Positions 17,690 through 28,191 of a stretch of DNA of 64,000 bases are shown in pieces. Under the pieces are notes generated by a model. That model saw nothing but the letters and a program-made list of their open reading frames with translations, did not search any database and had not been told where the DNA came from. The DNA lies in assembly GCF_017798005.1 (NCBI RefSeq), contig NZ_CP072548.1:868001-932000 (forward strand), in the 5' to 3' direction. The position numbers and the translations under genes were made by a program. The DNA comes from Aggregatibacter sp. 2125159857. GTDB lineage: Bacteria > Pseudomonadota > Gammaproteobacteria > Enterobacterales > Pasteurellaceae. Positions within the stretch are counted from its first letter, which is position 1. Each line of letters opens with the position of its first letter.

Positions 17690-20227
17690 TTAATGCTGTT
17701 CATTTTGTTGGGCTTGCTGCGCCGCTTTTTTCGCTTTAGCACGTGCGATCGCGGCGGCAATGGCAGCTTTGCGCGGATCCGTGTCTGCCGGGTTTTCATC
17801 TGAAATTTGAACTGCACTTTGAGCTGTTGCCGGTTCGGTAGAGGCTACGGTTTCCCCTTGCTGAGCGGCTTTTTTCGCTTTGGCGCGTGCGATCGCGGCA
17901 GCAATGGCAGCTTTGCGCGGATCCGTGTCTGCCGGATTTTCATCTGAAATTTGAACCGCACTTTGGTCTGTTGCCGGTTCGGCAGAGGCTACGTTTTCCC
18001 CTTGCTGAGCGGCTTTTTTCGCTTTAGCACGTGCGATTGCAGCAGCAATGGCAGCTTTGCGCGGATCCGTGTCTGCCGGATTTTCATCTGAAATTTGAAC
18101 CGCACTTTGGGTTGTTTCAGGTTCGGCAGAGGCTACGTTTTCCCCTTGCTGCGCCGCTTTTTTCGCTTTAGCACGCGCGATCGCAGCCGCAATGGCAGCT
18201 TTGCGTGGATCTGTTTCCGCTGTATTTTCATCTGAAATTTGAACCGCACTTTGGACTGTTGCCGGTTCGGCAGATGCTACGTTTTCTCCTTGCTGCGCTA
18301 CTTTTTTCGCTTTAGCACGCGCGATCGCAGCCGCAATGGCAGCTTTACGTGGATCCGCTTCTGCCGGATTTTCATCTGAAATTTGAACCGCACTTTGGTC
18401 TGTAGCCGGTTCGGCAGAGGTTACGGTTTCCCCTTGCTGCGCCGCTTTTTTTGCTTTGGCGCGTGCGAGCGCGGCAGCAATCGCAGCTTTGCGCGGATCC
18501 GTGTCTGCCGGATTTTCATCTGAAATTTGAACCGCACTTTGGTCTGTTGCGGGTTCGGCAGAGGCTACGGCTTCCGCTTGACGGGCTAATCGGCGCGCCT
18601 TGCGTTGTGCCATGATGTCGCGATTGTCAGGCTGAATGTGACCTTTTTCATCAATAAGGGTTTTTTGCTCAATTTGCGTATTTTCTGCAGACTCGGCCTT
18701 TTTCGCTTTTAAGCGTTCTAAGGCAGCGGCGACCGGATCGACGCCTTTTTGCTGTGCTAATTCCTCACGGCGTGCTGCGGCAGCGCGTTGAGAACGCGCT
18801 TTGCGTTCTTGTTCTTCCCGTTCTAGGCGGGCTTGGCGTTGTTCAAAACGGATCTTCGCTTCTTCTGCTAATTTTGCTTTATGTTTAATTTCCCAAATTT
18901 TGGCTTTTTCTTGGCGGAAATATTGAATAAGCGGAATGTGGCTTGGGCAAACATAGGCACACACACCACATTCAATACAGTCTTTGAGAGAATATTCTTC
19001 CGATTTTTCGTGATTTTCACTGCGGGCAAACCAATAGAGTTGCTGCGGCATCAGTTTTACCGGGCAAGCATCGGAACAGGCAGAGCAGCGAATACAGCTT
19101 TTTTCCGGTTCCGGTGGCGCATATTCAAAATGATCCGGTGCCAATAAGCAGTTTGCCACTTTGGTCATCGGCGCATTTAAATCAGGTAGAATGACACCCA
19201 TCATTGGACCGCCCATGAAGACTGGGAAACGGTCGTCATATTGGTAGCCGGTTTCACGCAATAAATGAGAAATCGGTGTGCCAAAGCGAGCCCAATAATT
19301 GCCTTTATTAGGAATTTTATCGCCGGTGAGGGTAACAACGCGCTCGATTAAAGGCTCATCATCAAGTACGGCGCGTTTAATGGCAAAGGCGGTTCCTACA
19401 TTTTGCATGAGCACGCCAATGCTAGAAGAGCGTTGTCCGCTTGGCACTTCCATACCTGTTAGCACTTGAATGAGTTGTTTTGCCGCACCGGACGGATATT
19501 TTGTTGGAATAACACGGATTTCAATATCATTCGCGCCATGTAATGCATGTTCTAAGGCGGAGACTGCTTCTAATTTATTGTCTTCTATGGCGATAACGAC
19601 TTTTTCAGGGCGCAAAATATAACGCAGAATACGCACGCCCTCGATGATTTCATCGGCACGATCGCGCATTAAGCGATCGTCGCAGGTGATGTAGGGTTCA
19701 CATTCTGCCCCGTTAATAATCAGCAGTTTGACCTGTTTTTCAGCAGAGTGAATTTTGGCGGCTGTCGGGAATACCGCGCCACCCAAGCCAGCGATGCCTG
19801 CTTGATAAATTTTTTCAATGAGCTGTTCCCGCGTTTGGGTGAAAAAATCCTCGATTGGCATTTGTGGTCGCCATTGATCCAAGCCATCTGCTTGAATATG
19901 TACGCAGGTTTCTGTCAATCCGGATGGATGTGGCGCGACATAAGGCGCGATATCAATCACTGTACCGGAGGTGGGGGCATGAACAGGTAAACTTTGTAAG
20001 CCATCGCCTTGTGTCAGAGGTTGTCCTTTGAGAACCTGATCCCCAGGTTTTACCAACAGGTTTCCTGCACGACCGGCGTGTTGTTTTACCGGCACATAAA
20101 AATCATCGGGCAAGGGTAGCGTGCGAATGGGTGTGCCGTTGGATTGGGACTTCATATCCGGCGGGTGAATACCACCGTCAAATTCCCAAAGTTTGCCACT
20201 GTTAAAACGTGTTAATACATCCGCCAT
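17690..20227 (-). CDS. rnfC: Electron transport complex subunit RnfC (RsxC) with expanded C-terminal repeats
   Basis: Peripheral NADH-binding, iron-sulfur and flavin subunit of the Rnf complex. The N-terminal half has the NqrF/NuoF-like nucleotide-binding region ([12 protein letters not shown], about residues 147-158). Two [4Fe-4S] motifs follow: [13 protein letters not shown] (about 377-389) and [13 protein letters not shown] (about 416-428). After residue 450 a charged coiled-coil-like stretch leads into six tandem 48-residue repeats rich in Ala and Lys (about residues 555-842). This makes the protein 845 residues, longer than the roughly 740 of E. coli, whose RsxC also carries C-terminal repeats. 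The repeats probably act as a flexible tether. Confidence 0.93.
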   Translation of the reverse strand: MADVLTRFNSGKLWEFDGGIHPPDMKSQSNGTPIRTLPLPDDFYVPVKQHAGRAGNLLVKPGDQVLKGQPLTQGDGLQSLPVHAPTSGTVIDIAPYVAPHPSGLTETCVHIQADGLDQWRPQMPIEDFFTQTREQLIEKIYQAGIAGLGGAVFPTAAKIHSAEKQVKLLIINGAECEPYITCDDRLMRDRADEIIEGVRILRYILRPEKVVIAIEDNKLEAVSALEHALHGANDIEIRVIPTKYPSGAAKQLIQVLTGMEVPSGQRSSSIGVLMQNVGTAFAIKRAVLDDEPLIERVVTLTGDKIPNKGNYWARFGTPISHLLRETGYQYDDRFPVFMGGPMMGVILPDLNAPMTKVANCLLAPDHFEYAPPEPEKSCIRCSACSDACPVKLMPQQLYWFARSENHEKSEEYSLKDCIECGVCAYVCPSHIPLIQYFRQEKAKIWEIKHKAKLAEEAKIRFEQRQARLEREEQERKARSQRAAAARREELAQQKGVDPVAAALERLKAKKAESAENTQIEQKTLIDEKGHIQPDNRDIMAQRKARRLARQAEAVASAEPATDQSAVQISDENPADTDPRKAAIAAALARAKAKKAAQQGETVTSAEPATDQSAVQISDENPAEADPRKAAIAAAIARAKAKKVAQQGENVASAEPATVQSAVQISDENTAETDPRKAAIAAAIARAKAKKAAQQGENVASAEPETTQSAVQISDENPADTDPRKAAIAAAIARAKAKKAAQQGENVASAEPATDQSAVQISDENPADTDPRKAAIAAAIARAKAKKAAQQGETVASTEPATAQSAVQISDENPADTDPRKAAIAAAIARAKAKKAAQQAQQNEQH
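17700..18563 (-). repeat. Six in-frame 144-bp tandem repeats in rnfC, each bearing a USS position
   Basis: The unit encodes 48 residues (from [16 protein letters not shown] through [18 protein letters not shown] to NVAS). The uptake-sequence core ACCGCACTT recurs at 17955, 18099, 18243, 18387 and 18531, and the mutated form ACTGCACTT at 17811; all are exactly 144 bases apart. Copies differ by scattered synonymous and a few replacement changes, so the array is real rather than a collapsed assembly artefact, although the copy number may vary. Confidence 0.95.
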
Positions 20228-20820
20228 TTATTTCCCCACAATGATTTTCTTCTCTGCCGATGTGGTATCAACAATCGGAATCACTAGATTAGGATCGAAT
20301 TTCCAATCCCAAGTATCAATATTTTTTTCGACTTTAATCATGGAAATACAGCTGGTCGGGCAGGGCGCAACACAAAGCTCGCAACCGGTACATAAATCAG
20401 GAATAATCGTGTGCATGAGTTTATTGCTACCGATAATGGCATCTACCGGACAAGCCTGAATGCATTTGGTGCAGCCGATACACATATTTTCATCAATAAA
20501 GGCGACTTTCGGCGCAGGATCTTCGGCTAAATTATCGGTCTCCGGCGGTTCAACGCCAAGCAATTCGGCGATTTTAATGACAGTGGGTCTGCCGCCCGGA
20601 ATACATTTCGTAATTACGTCTCCGTTGGCAATGGCTTCTGCATAGGGTCTGCAACCGGGATAGCCACATTGTCCACATTGGCTTTGCGGTAAAATCGCAT
20701 CGATTTTTTCGACAATGGGATCTGCTTCGACTTTCAGTTTTACGGATGCAAAGCCCAAAATGGCGCCGAAAATCAGCGCCAATACAACAATGGCAATGAG
20801 AACATAATAGAAAGTCGCCA

Positions 20821-20821
<1 letters not shown>
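20228..20821 (-). CDS. rnfB: Electron transport complex subunit RnfB (RsxB)
   Basis: Iron-sulfur subunit with an N-terminal membrane helix (about residues 3-25), 197 residues. A four-Cys domain comes first ([16 protein letters not shown], about residues 48-63, plus Cys near 71). Two ferredoxin motifs follow: [13 protein letters not shown] (about 113-125) and [13 protein letters not shown] (about 143-155). The start overlaps the rnfA stop, and the stop abuts the rnfC start. Length and order match E. coli RsxB. Confidence 0.95.
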
Positions 20822-21432
<611 letters not shown>

Positions 21433-21503
21433 TTATCGCCATTTATGGGCTTAAGAACAATAAAAAAATAAGCAAGGTAGGTGAACGAATTTTAACAAAA
21501 CTG

Positions 21504-21548
21504 ACCGCACTTTTTGATACGCCGAAAAGTGTATTTTAAAAGTGCGGT
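21504..21548. promoter_or_regulatory. Inverted pair of DNA uptake sequences
   Basis: ACCGCACTTTTT (21504-21515) and AAAAGTGCGGT (about 21538-21548) face each other and could form an 11-bp hairpin. Such paired uptake sequences commonly serve as terminators in this family. Here it lies upstream of rnfA, beside the composite repeat. Confidence 0.6.
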
Positions 21549-21569
21549 GGATTTTTCAGCCGTTTTATT

Positions 21570-22030
21570 ATAGCCAGCCAAAGTCTGGCTGTAAAAGCCA
21601 TAGGCTATGCGTATGGCGCCAAATAGCTTAAGCGATGAACAGAAAAAAATCCTCGCTACATAATGAACAAGGCTGACAACCGAAACTCAACATATAGGAC
21701 GATTATTTAACCCCTCGTAGCGTGCAACTTGTTGCACGAATAATTAACTTCGGTACGTAATTTACGATTTCATGCGTATCGTGCATCTTGATGCACAACC
21801 AAATAACGCACGGAACGTTATTTAATTCTTTCAGGCATTCACGATTTCGTTCGTAGCGTGCATCTTGATGCACGACCAAATTACGCAAGGAACGTTATTT
21901 AACGCTTTCAGGCATTCGCGATTTCGTGCAACAAGTTGCACGCTACAATTCACTAAAATAGTGATATGAAAATAAACACGGTTACCGGTTTTCACACGCC
22001 CCTTGAAGGTTTGTGAAGTATAGACCCTTA
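21570..22030. repeat. Composite palindromic element, copy A (REP/REPIN core)
   Basis: This gene-free stretch has the same ends as 42672-43110. The left end holds two hairpins, TAGCCAGCC...GGCT and CCATAGGC-TAT-GCGTATGG, then CCAAATAG. The right end holds ACTAAAATAGTGATATGAAA, then ACCGGTTTTCACA and GTGAAGTATAG.CCCTTA. The core carries hairpins of the form GTAG plus CGTGCAAC-TT-GTTGCACG at 21717-21738 (+), 21853-21874 (+, GCATC-TT-GATGC version) and 21925-21946 (-). A decayed one starts GTAT at 21776-21797. GTAG plus hairpin is the hallmark of REP sequences moved by RAYT transposases. The right edge touches the hsdR stop codon. Confidence 0.75.
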
Positions 22031-25000
22031 CTGGGCTAATTCTTCTGCAATTTCTTCCGCTTGCTTAATCACATAGCTCACGGCTTCTTCTTGTTTATCC
22101 GGCGGATATTTGTAGCGTTGCAAGGCGCGTTTCACGAGAATACGCATTTTGGCACGAACGCCTTCTTTGTATTGCCAGTCAATCGTAACTGAGCGTTTTA
22201 ATGTATCAGTAATTTCTTTGGCTAGTTTGGAAAGCACTTCATCGCCCATCAGTTCCCGTGCGCTTTGGTTTTGTGCAAGTGCTTCATAGAATGCCAATTC
22301 TTCTTTTTTCAAGCCTAACTTTTCACCTAAAGCTAAGCGTTCTTGGAAGTCTTGGCTCATTTTGAAGAGCTCATCCAAAATTTCTACCACGCTTAAATTG
22401 TGGTTGTGATATTGGTTTAAGGCTTCTTTCAAACGTTGCTCAAAGTCTTTTTGCAAGGTGAGGTTTGCACCTGATTTGGCTTTGATTTCGCTTGCCAAAT
22501 ACCGCTCCATTGCGCTGACCCATAAATTCTTCGTCGGGCTGTTTTTGATGGTCTGTAAAAACTCTTCGGAAAGCAGGCTGATTTGTGGCTGCGGTTTTTC
22601 CAGCAGATCAAATAAATCAATGACGCCTTCGGAATAGACGGTTTGATTGACCAATTTTTTTAATAAAATCTGTCTTTCATTTGTGCCCGTGCCGTTTTGT
22701 TCGCGCTTAGTGAGAATGGCACGCACGGCATCATAAAAGGCAATCTCTTGGTTGTATGGCTCGACTTCCGCTAAGGCACCACATAGCATATAACCTTTTT
22801 TCACCAAGCCAGCCGCTTTCAAAAAGGCTTTTTTGCGAGGCTCGGCTTCTTTTTTATCAAACCAATGTTGCTCGTGCGCTTTGCCATCAAAAGGTAATTG
22901 ATCAAGACTTAAAATATGGTTGGCGGCAAAACGAATCGCCATTAGTAATTCATGTGGTTCGTCCTTCTCTAAGGCGGCTTGAACATCAAACGTTTTCCCT
23001 TCAACCGGCGTTGCAAACAGGCTACGCACAAATTCTAAATGCTCTTTCATTTTAAAGAACACATCAATCACGCTATCCGTCAGCTTGCCCTTGCCTTGCG
23101 AATTGGTGTATTGCCGGGTGGCTTTTTTGAGCTCGTCAGCAATGCCTACATAATCCACAATCAAGCCGCCATTTTCTCGGCTTTTATTACGGAATACACG
23201 GTTAACCCGAGCAATCGCCTGCATCAGGTTATGCCCCTGCATCGGCTTGTCGATATACATCGTATTACAACAAGGCGCATCAAAGCCCGTCAGCCACATA
23301 TCGCGCACAATCACCACTTTCAGCGGATCGTTTGGGTCTTTAAAGCGGCGTTCCAGCGTTTGTTTTTCCTGTTTACTGTAAACGTGTTTCTGCATTTCCG
23401 GCGCATCGGAAGCAGAACCTGTCATCACAATTTTAATCGCCCCTTCGTTAATATTGTCCGAATGCCATTCAGGACGCAGTTTGATGATTTCATTGTATAA
23501 GTCCACGCAAATCTGACGACTGGAAACCACTATCATTGCTTTGCTATCGACCACTTCATTGCGTTTGGCAAAATGCTGCACAAAATCTGCGGCTAAATCG
23601 GCAAGGCGGGCTTGCGAACCCAGCAATTTTTCCTGCAAACGCAGGGCAGGGGATTGCTCCTCTTCCAGCAAATCATCAATTTCTTTGAATAGTTCATCGT
23701 GTTCTTTTTCGTTTAAGCGGATTTGGCGCGCTTCATACACAATCGGCACCGTTGCGCCATCTTCCACCGCATCTTGCAAGTCATAAATCGACACATAACG
23801 CCCAAACACATCTTGCGTGTCCTTATCTTCTAGGCTAATCGGCGTACCGGTAAAACCGATAAACGAAGCATTAGGTAGCGCATCGCGCAAATGGCGGGCG
23901 TAGCCTGCCTGAAATTTGCCTTTATGCAATTTTTGCGTAAAGCCATATTGGCTGCGGTGTGCCTCATCGCTGATTACAATAATATTGCTGCGCTCATTTA
24001 AAACAGGGAAGCAGCTTTCTTCCTCATTTAGGGCGAATTTCTGAATCGTCGTAAAAAACACGCCGCCGACTTCATTTTGCGCGAGCAGTTGGCGCAGTTG
24101 ATCGCTGTCTTCCACTTGTTGCGGTGTTTGTTTGATTAAATCTTTGCCTGAAGAAAAGGTTTGGAAAAGCTGACCGTCCAAATCGTTGCGGTCGGTGACC
24201 ACCACAATGGTAGGATTTTTCAATTCAGGCTGCGCAAGCAGTTTGCCGGCATAAAACAACATGGAAATAGATTTACCCGAACCCTGCGTATGCCACATCA
24301 CGCCAATGCGGTGGTCGCCTTTTTCCGAAGTCGCAAAAAGAGTGGAATCGACCGCTTCATTTACGCCGTAATATTGATGGTATGCCGCGATTTTTTTAAT
24401 GGTTTTACCATTGGAATCCCGCTCAAATAAGACGAAATAGCGGATATAGTCCAATAAATCCTCAGGCTTCATCAAGCCATTGAGCAGGCTTTGCAATTCA
24501 TCGTCAAAATATAAGCGCGCGCTTTGATTTTTTTCATCCACCACTTTCCACGGTGTAAAGCGTTGGAAATCTGCCGAAAGCGAGCCCAAGCGTGCGGCAA
24601 TGCCGTCTGAAATAATCAGGGCTTGGTTGTAAACAAACAGCTCGGCAATCTCATCTTTATAGGTTTCAAACTGATTAAATGCCTGCAATAAATCTGCCGA
24701 TTCACGCAGCGGATTTTTGAGCTCAAATACCACCAAGGGCAGACTATTGACAAAGCCGATAATATCGGGAATCCGTTTGCCCCCTTTACGGCTGCGGATT
24801 TCCAGCTGATTGACGGCAACAAAGCGGTTGTTCTTCACCTGCTCAAAATCCACCAAGCGCGCCATTTCTATTTTTTGCTCACCGTTTGCCTGGTATTCCA
24901 CCCGCACGCCATCACGCAACAGTTTATAAAACGCCTGATTACGCACCACCAAGTCGCCGATATCGGTTTTCGTCGCGGATTTCACCACAGAATCAACCGC

Positions 25001-25189
25001 ACTTTCAGGCAGTTGCGGATTAAGTTTACGCACCGCCTCACGCAGTTGCTCAATAAAGACTACGCCGCTCAAATCGCCACGGGCAAACTCGCCTTCATGA
25101 ACAGGCAAGTCTTTACCATAGCGATATTCCCAACCGAGGGATTGTAGGCGTTGAATGGTGAGTTGTTCGATGTCGTTTTCGTTGAGCAT
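22028..25189 (-). CDS. hsdR: Type I restriction endonuclease subunit R (HsdR)
   Basis: Motor and nuclease subunit of a type I restriction-modification system. It translocates DNA and cuts at a distance from unmodified sites when complexed with HsdM and HsdS. The 1053 residues begin with a PD-(D/E)xK nuclease (PDIIGF...VVFELKN, about residues 141-159). SF2 helicase motifs follow: Walker [12 protein letters not shown] (about 295), DEAH box [11 protein letters not shown] (about 405), and motif VI region QAIARVNRV (about 661). Length is typical and the frame is intact. The start has AAGGAAC upstream. It is separated from hsdM-hsdS by the FRG and Fic genes. Confidence 0.95.
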   Translation of the reverse strand: MLNENDIEQLTIQRLQSLGWEYRYGKDLPVHEGEFARGDLSGVVFIEQLREAVRKLNPQLPESAVDSVVKSATKTDIGDLVVRNQAFYKLLRDGVRVEYQANGEQKIEMARLVDFEQVKNNRFVAVNQLEIRSRKGGKRIPDIIGFVNSLPLVVFELKNPLRESADLLQAFNQFETYKDEIAELFVYNQALIISDGIAARLGSLSADFQRFTPWKVVDEKNQSARLYFDDELQSLLNGLMKPEDLLDYIRYFVLFERDSNGKTIKKIAAYHQYYGVNEAVDSTLFATSEKGDHRIGVMWHTQGSGKSISMLFYAGKLLAQPELKNPTIVVVTDRNDLDGQLFQTFSSGKDLIKQTPQQVEDSDQLRQLLAQNEVGGVFFTTIQKFALNEEESCFPVLNERSNIIVISDEAHRSQYGFTQKLHKGKFQAGYARHLRDALPNASFIGFTGTPISLEDKDTQDVFGRYVSIYDLQDAVEDGATVPIVYEARQIRLNEKEHDELFKEIDDLLEEEQSPALRLQEKLLGSQARLADLAADFVQHFAKRNEVVDSKAMIVVSSRQICVDLYNEIIKLRPEWHSDNINEGAIKIVMTGSASDAPEMQKHVYSKQEKQTLERRFKDPNDPLKVVIVRDMWLTGFDAPCCNTMYIDKPMQGHNLMQAIARVNRVFRNKSRENGGLIVDYVGIADELKKATRQYTNSQGKGKLTDSVIDVFFKMKEHLEFVRSLFATPVEGKTFDVQAALEKDEPHELLMAIRFAANHILSLDQLPFDGKAHEQHWFDKKEAEPRKKAFLKAAGLVKKGYMLCGALAEVEPYNQEIAFYDAVRAILTKREQNGTGTNERQILLKKLVNQTVYSEGVIDLFDLLEKPQPQISLLSEEFLQTIKNSPTKNLWVSAMERYLASEIKAKSGANLTLQKDFEQRLKEALNQYHNHNLSVVEILDELFKMSQDFQERLALGEKLGLKKEELAFYEALAQNQSARELMGDEVLSKLAKEITDTLKRSVTIDWQYKEGVRAKMRILVKRALQRYKYPPDKQEEAVSYVIKQAEEIAEELAQ

Positions 25190-25258
25190 AGGTGTTCCTT
25201 TTGTGTATTTGCTGTCTTTGGGGAGCTAATGGATTAATTTCTTCGTTTATTGATACTG

Positions 25259-25640
25259 CCAAATCTCCCCTACCCCTCTTTGCTAAAGAGGAGGATTTCT
25301 TGAGTAAATTGCCGGCAACTGGCTCATTGCTAATCTAAGAAAATTTCAATCTCTCATCGCATATTAAAGTAGTAAACCAAAATTCAAATTACCCTCGATT
25401 CAATCCCCCTCTTTAGCAAAGAGGGGTAGGGAAGATTTGGTGGAAGTGAAATTAGCTTTGTGGCTCATGAGTCCTTGTAAGGTGCACTTTAGCCCACCAA
25501 ATATTTATTCATCCGACCACATTTAACCAATCAACCTTCGCTCAAATCCCCCTCTTTAGCAAAGAGGGGTTAGGGGAGATTTGGCAGAAGTGAAATCAGC
25601 CTTATGGTTCATTAGCCCTTGTAAGGGGACTTTAACCCTC
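25259..25640. repeat. Cluster of CCTCTTT-hairpin repeats between hsdR and fic
   Basis: Three palindromes with the core CCTCTTTGCTAAAGAGG, or its reverse complement CCTCTTTAGCAAAGAGG, lie near 25275, 25405 and 25550. The last two head parallel copies of about 100 bases (25401-25500 and 25541-25640), sharing AGGG(G)A(G)ATTTGG, GAAGTGAAAT, CTTGTAAGG and CTTTA.CCC. The stretch 25190-25648 holds no gene. Confidence 0.75.
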
Positions 25641-25648
25641 CAAGTTTT

Positions 25649-26755
25649 CTACGGCACGATTTCGTAATACAGGCTTCGTCCGCCGCCACTTGCACGCAAA
25701 ATGTTTTTTGCAACTAAATCCGTGAGATCGCGCAGTGCCGTATCGCGCGAAACTTTCGTTAATGCGGCATATTTTTTATTGGTTAAATTGCCTTCAAAAT
25801 CATCCAATAAACGATTTAATACCTTGCGTTGTCGTTCGTTTAAATCGAATTTTCGCCATTTTTGCCAATAACGATGTTTGGCTAACACCTGATCTAAGGT
25901 CTCTTGGGTAGCATGCATTGCCTCAATCATATTTTGAATGAACCATGCAATCCACGTTGTTATATTTGTGAAGCCTTTTTGCGTATTTTCTAAAATCTCA
26001 TAATAATCCGACCGCACTTTTTGAATTTGTGCGGAAAGACTATAAAAACGCGGAGCGTTTTTTTCTGTTTTTGCCAGTAAAAAATCCGCAATCGCACGGG
26101 CAATACGTCCATTGCCATCTTCAAAAGGATGTAACGTCAAAAACCACAAATGGGCAATCGCCACTTTAATAAAGGGATCACCTTTTTCTTCGCGATTAAT
26201 CCAAGCTAAAAAACGTTGCATTTCAACGTCTAGTGTTTCTGCCGGTGGGGCTTCAAAATGGATTTTTTGCTTTCCAATGTTGCCGGAAATCACCTGCATT
26301 GCGCCCTGTTTGTCATCGCGCAATGCCGCAACGTTAATTTTCGACATTCCGCTATAACCGGTCGGAAAAAGCGCAGCGTGCCATGCAAATAAGCGTTCTA
26401 ATGTCAAGGGTGTATCTACATTGGTCGTAGCATCGAGGGTCATTTCGACGATGCCTTCAACGGCTCGATCCACTGGCAATAAACCGCCGATTTCAACGCC
26501 AAGACGACGCGCAAGGGAAGAACGCACTGATTGAGGATTCAGCCATTCCCCTTCAATTTCACTGCTTTTGACGATGCTATGCGTCAGCGATTGCAGACCC
26601 AGTTGTGCCAATTCCTCAAAGCCAATATCCCATAAACGACCAAATAGTCGTCCTTGCTGATAGTGCGCTTGATTGAGCAAAGGCAGTAATGCGGTTAAAT
26701 CATAATTCCATGTTGTCCAATTTTTCTGTTGCCAAATATATTTCTCATTCATCAT
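25649..26755 (-). CDS. Fic family protein (DUF4172/Fic, class II)
   Basis: Fic enzymes transfer AMP or other nucleotide moieties to protein hydroxyls; the target here is unknown. The 368 residues carry the core HPFEDGNGRIARAI (about residues 213-226), with the catalytic His and the anion-binding GNGR. Upstream is the inhibitory motif SSEIEG (about 67-72), fitting [S/T]xxxE[G/N], so AMPylation is probably held in check intramolecularly. A DUF4172-like N-terminus (about 8-85) and a C-terminal winged-helix-like segment (about 310-365) complete the common bacterial Fic layout. It sits inside a type I R-M operon and is bracketed by palindromic repeats on both sides. Confidence 0.9.
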   Translation of the reverse strand: MMNEKYIWQQKNWTTWNYDLTALLPLLNQAHYQQGRLFGRLWDIGFEELAQLGLQSLTHSIVKSSEIEGEWLNPQSVRSSLARRLGVEIGGLLPVDRAVEGIVEMTLDATTNVDTPLTLERLFAWHAALFPTGYSGMSKINVAALRDDKQGAMQVISGNIGKQKIHFEAPPAETLDVEMQRFLAWINREEKGDPFIKVAIAHLWFLTLHPFEDGNGRIARAIADFLLAKTEKNAPRFYSLSAQIQKVRSDYYEILENTQKGFTNITTWIAWFIQNMIEAMHATQETLDQVLAKHRYWQKWRKFDLNERQRKVLNRLLDDFEGNLTNKKYAALTKVSRDTALRDLTDLVAKNILRASGGGRSLYYEIVP

Positions 26756-26869
26756 ACAGCGATTCCCTCTTCTATTTGCCTTAAAATATAAGGCAAATAC
26801 TAAGGCGATTTGACGGATTTGTCTATGGTGATGTTTTTATTGAGCATCATAGATTCCTGAGCGTGTTTG

Positions 26870-27256
26870 GCTTTAAATCTCCCCTAACCCCTCTTTGCTA
26901 AAGAGGGGAATGGTATTGAGCGTAATTTTAGTTTAGGTGTTTTTTATGAGTAATTTCTCTGTTAATCTGACCGCTTGTAGCCAATAAACCTCCCCAATAG
27001 TCCCCCCTCTTTGCTAAAGAGGGGAATGGTATTGAGCGTAATTTTAGTTTAGGTGTTTTTTATGAGTAATTTCTCTGTTAATCCGACCGCTTGTAGCCAA
27101 TAAACCTCCCCAATAGTCCCCCCTCTTTGCTAAAGAGGGGAATGGTATTGAGCATAGTTTTAGTTTAGGTGTTTTTCATGAGTAATTTTGCTGTTAATTC
27201 GACCGCTTGAAGCTAATAAACCTTCCAAATAGTCCCCCTCTTTAGCAAAGAGGGGA
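26870..27256. repeat. Tandem array of 116-bp units with CCTCTTT hairpins
   Basis: Hairpins with core CCTCTTTGCTAAAGAGG begin at 26888, 27004 and 27120, exactly 116 bases apart. Each is followed by nearly identical sequence (GGAATGGTATTGAGC...TAGTTTAGGTGTTTTT...GAGTAATTT...GACCGCTTG). A fourth hairpin at 27235-27255 has the opposite core orientation (CTTTAGCAAAG). The palindromic family is the same as at 25259-25640 on the other side of fic. No ORF is convincing, so this fills the gap between fic and the FRG gene. Confidence 0.85.
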
Positions 27257-27281
27257 TAGGGGAGATTTGGCAGAAGTGAAA

Positions 27282-28191
27282 TCAACCTTGTGGATTATTT
27301 GGTAAAGAGGATATTATTATTTTTTCTAAATCATTATTAGCTTTATTAATTATTCCGTCTAAGTCAGGGTATATATATTCTTCAGTAACACCATAGAAAT
27401 TAAGTAGCTTTAAAATTTCATCTCTTAAATTCTCAGAAATATAATATTTTCTAATCATTATGCTGGTTATTGCATTTTTATCTTCTTCCGATTTTATTTG
27501 AGGTATATTAAATAACTTCTCTTTTAATGTTTTTAAATGAAAATCAATTCCCCAGTAAGTAAATAATCCTTGTTGAGCTGTGATTCTCCCATAGTAATCT
27601 ATCTTTGGTTCATAAATATATTTATGTTCTTTGTCTATATTTTGAAAGTTATAGGCTAATCTGTAAACAGCTCTATATGATGTATCATTTTTTTGTTTAT
27701 GAAATGCAAAGAATAGAGCATTGAAAAAATTTTGTCCAGTCCACTAAAGGTGTTTTTAAGTTATAGTGTTGACCAATCGCCCAAAGTTCTTCATCATTTT
27801 CAGGAGAATCATTAAGAAGAAGGAATTGAACGTTAGCCTTTCCTCTTATCAATTTTTTAACGTTAGCTAAATGTGCTTTTGCAATCTTATTATAATCTTC
27901 ACTTGTAGGTGTAAATACTGATGTAATTTCTCTTTCCAATGTGCTTGTTATTTTCCAGTTTGAATTTCGTTGCCCTCTGAAAATAAAGGGTATTTTTAGA
28001 GAGTCATTATATATGCTATTAATTAAAACTTTTAGTTGTTCCATTGTTTCTATTTTGATTGAATGAAATCCTTCTTGGTTGTTATCGTATTTTTCTAATA
28101 TATAATCTTCTATTGAATCTACATTTGATATATTAATGATATTAATTTTATCAATATTAGTTACTTTACACATGAGCACAAAAATCTCCAT
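27282..28191 (-). pseudogene. FRG-domain protein gene, split by a frameshift
   Basis: FRG-domain proteins are uncharacterised but often found with mobile or defence genes. The first part (28191-27697) has the naming motif FIFRGQRNSNWKI and GQHYNLKTPLVDWTK, then runs off frame at an A4T6 run (27724-27733, plus-strand A6T4) to a stop. Continuing in the other frame (27725 to stop 27282) gives NALFFAFHKQKND...YRAVYRLAY...RITAQQGLFTYW, exactly the missing second half of the family. Restored length is about 300 residues. Loss of one base or gain of two at the run would repair it. The gene is much more AT-rich than its neighbours. Its start overlaps the hsdS end by 26 bases, or begins at 28173. Its last codons run into a palindromic repeat. 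Confidence 0.85.

Noticed and set aside
17700..18563. Repeat array in rnfC as an assembly error
   Set aside because: The six units differ at many positions and keep frame and exact spacing, and C-terminal repeats are a known trait of RnfC/RsxC.
21703..21888. Minus-strand open frame of 61 codons in copy A of the composite repeat
   Set aside because: It translates REP hairpins twice over and resembles no protein.
26888..27255. Possible CRISPR array (regularly spaced repeats of about 21 bases)
   Set aside because: The sequence between the hairpins is itself repeated, not unique, the unit is 116 bp, and no cas genes are near. It is a tandem repeat.
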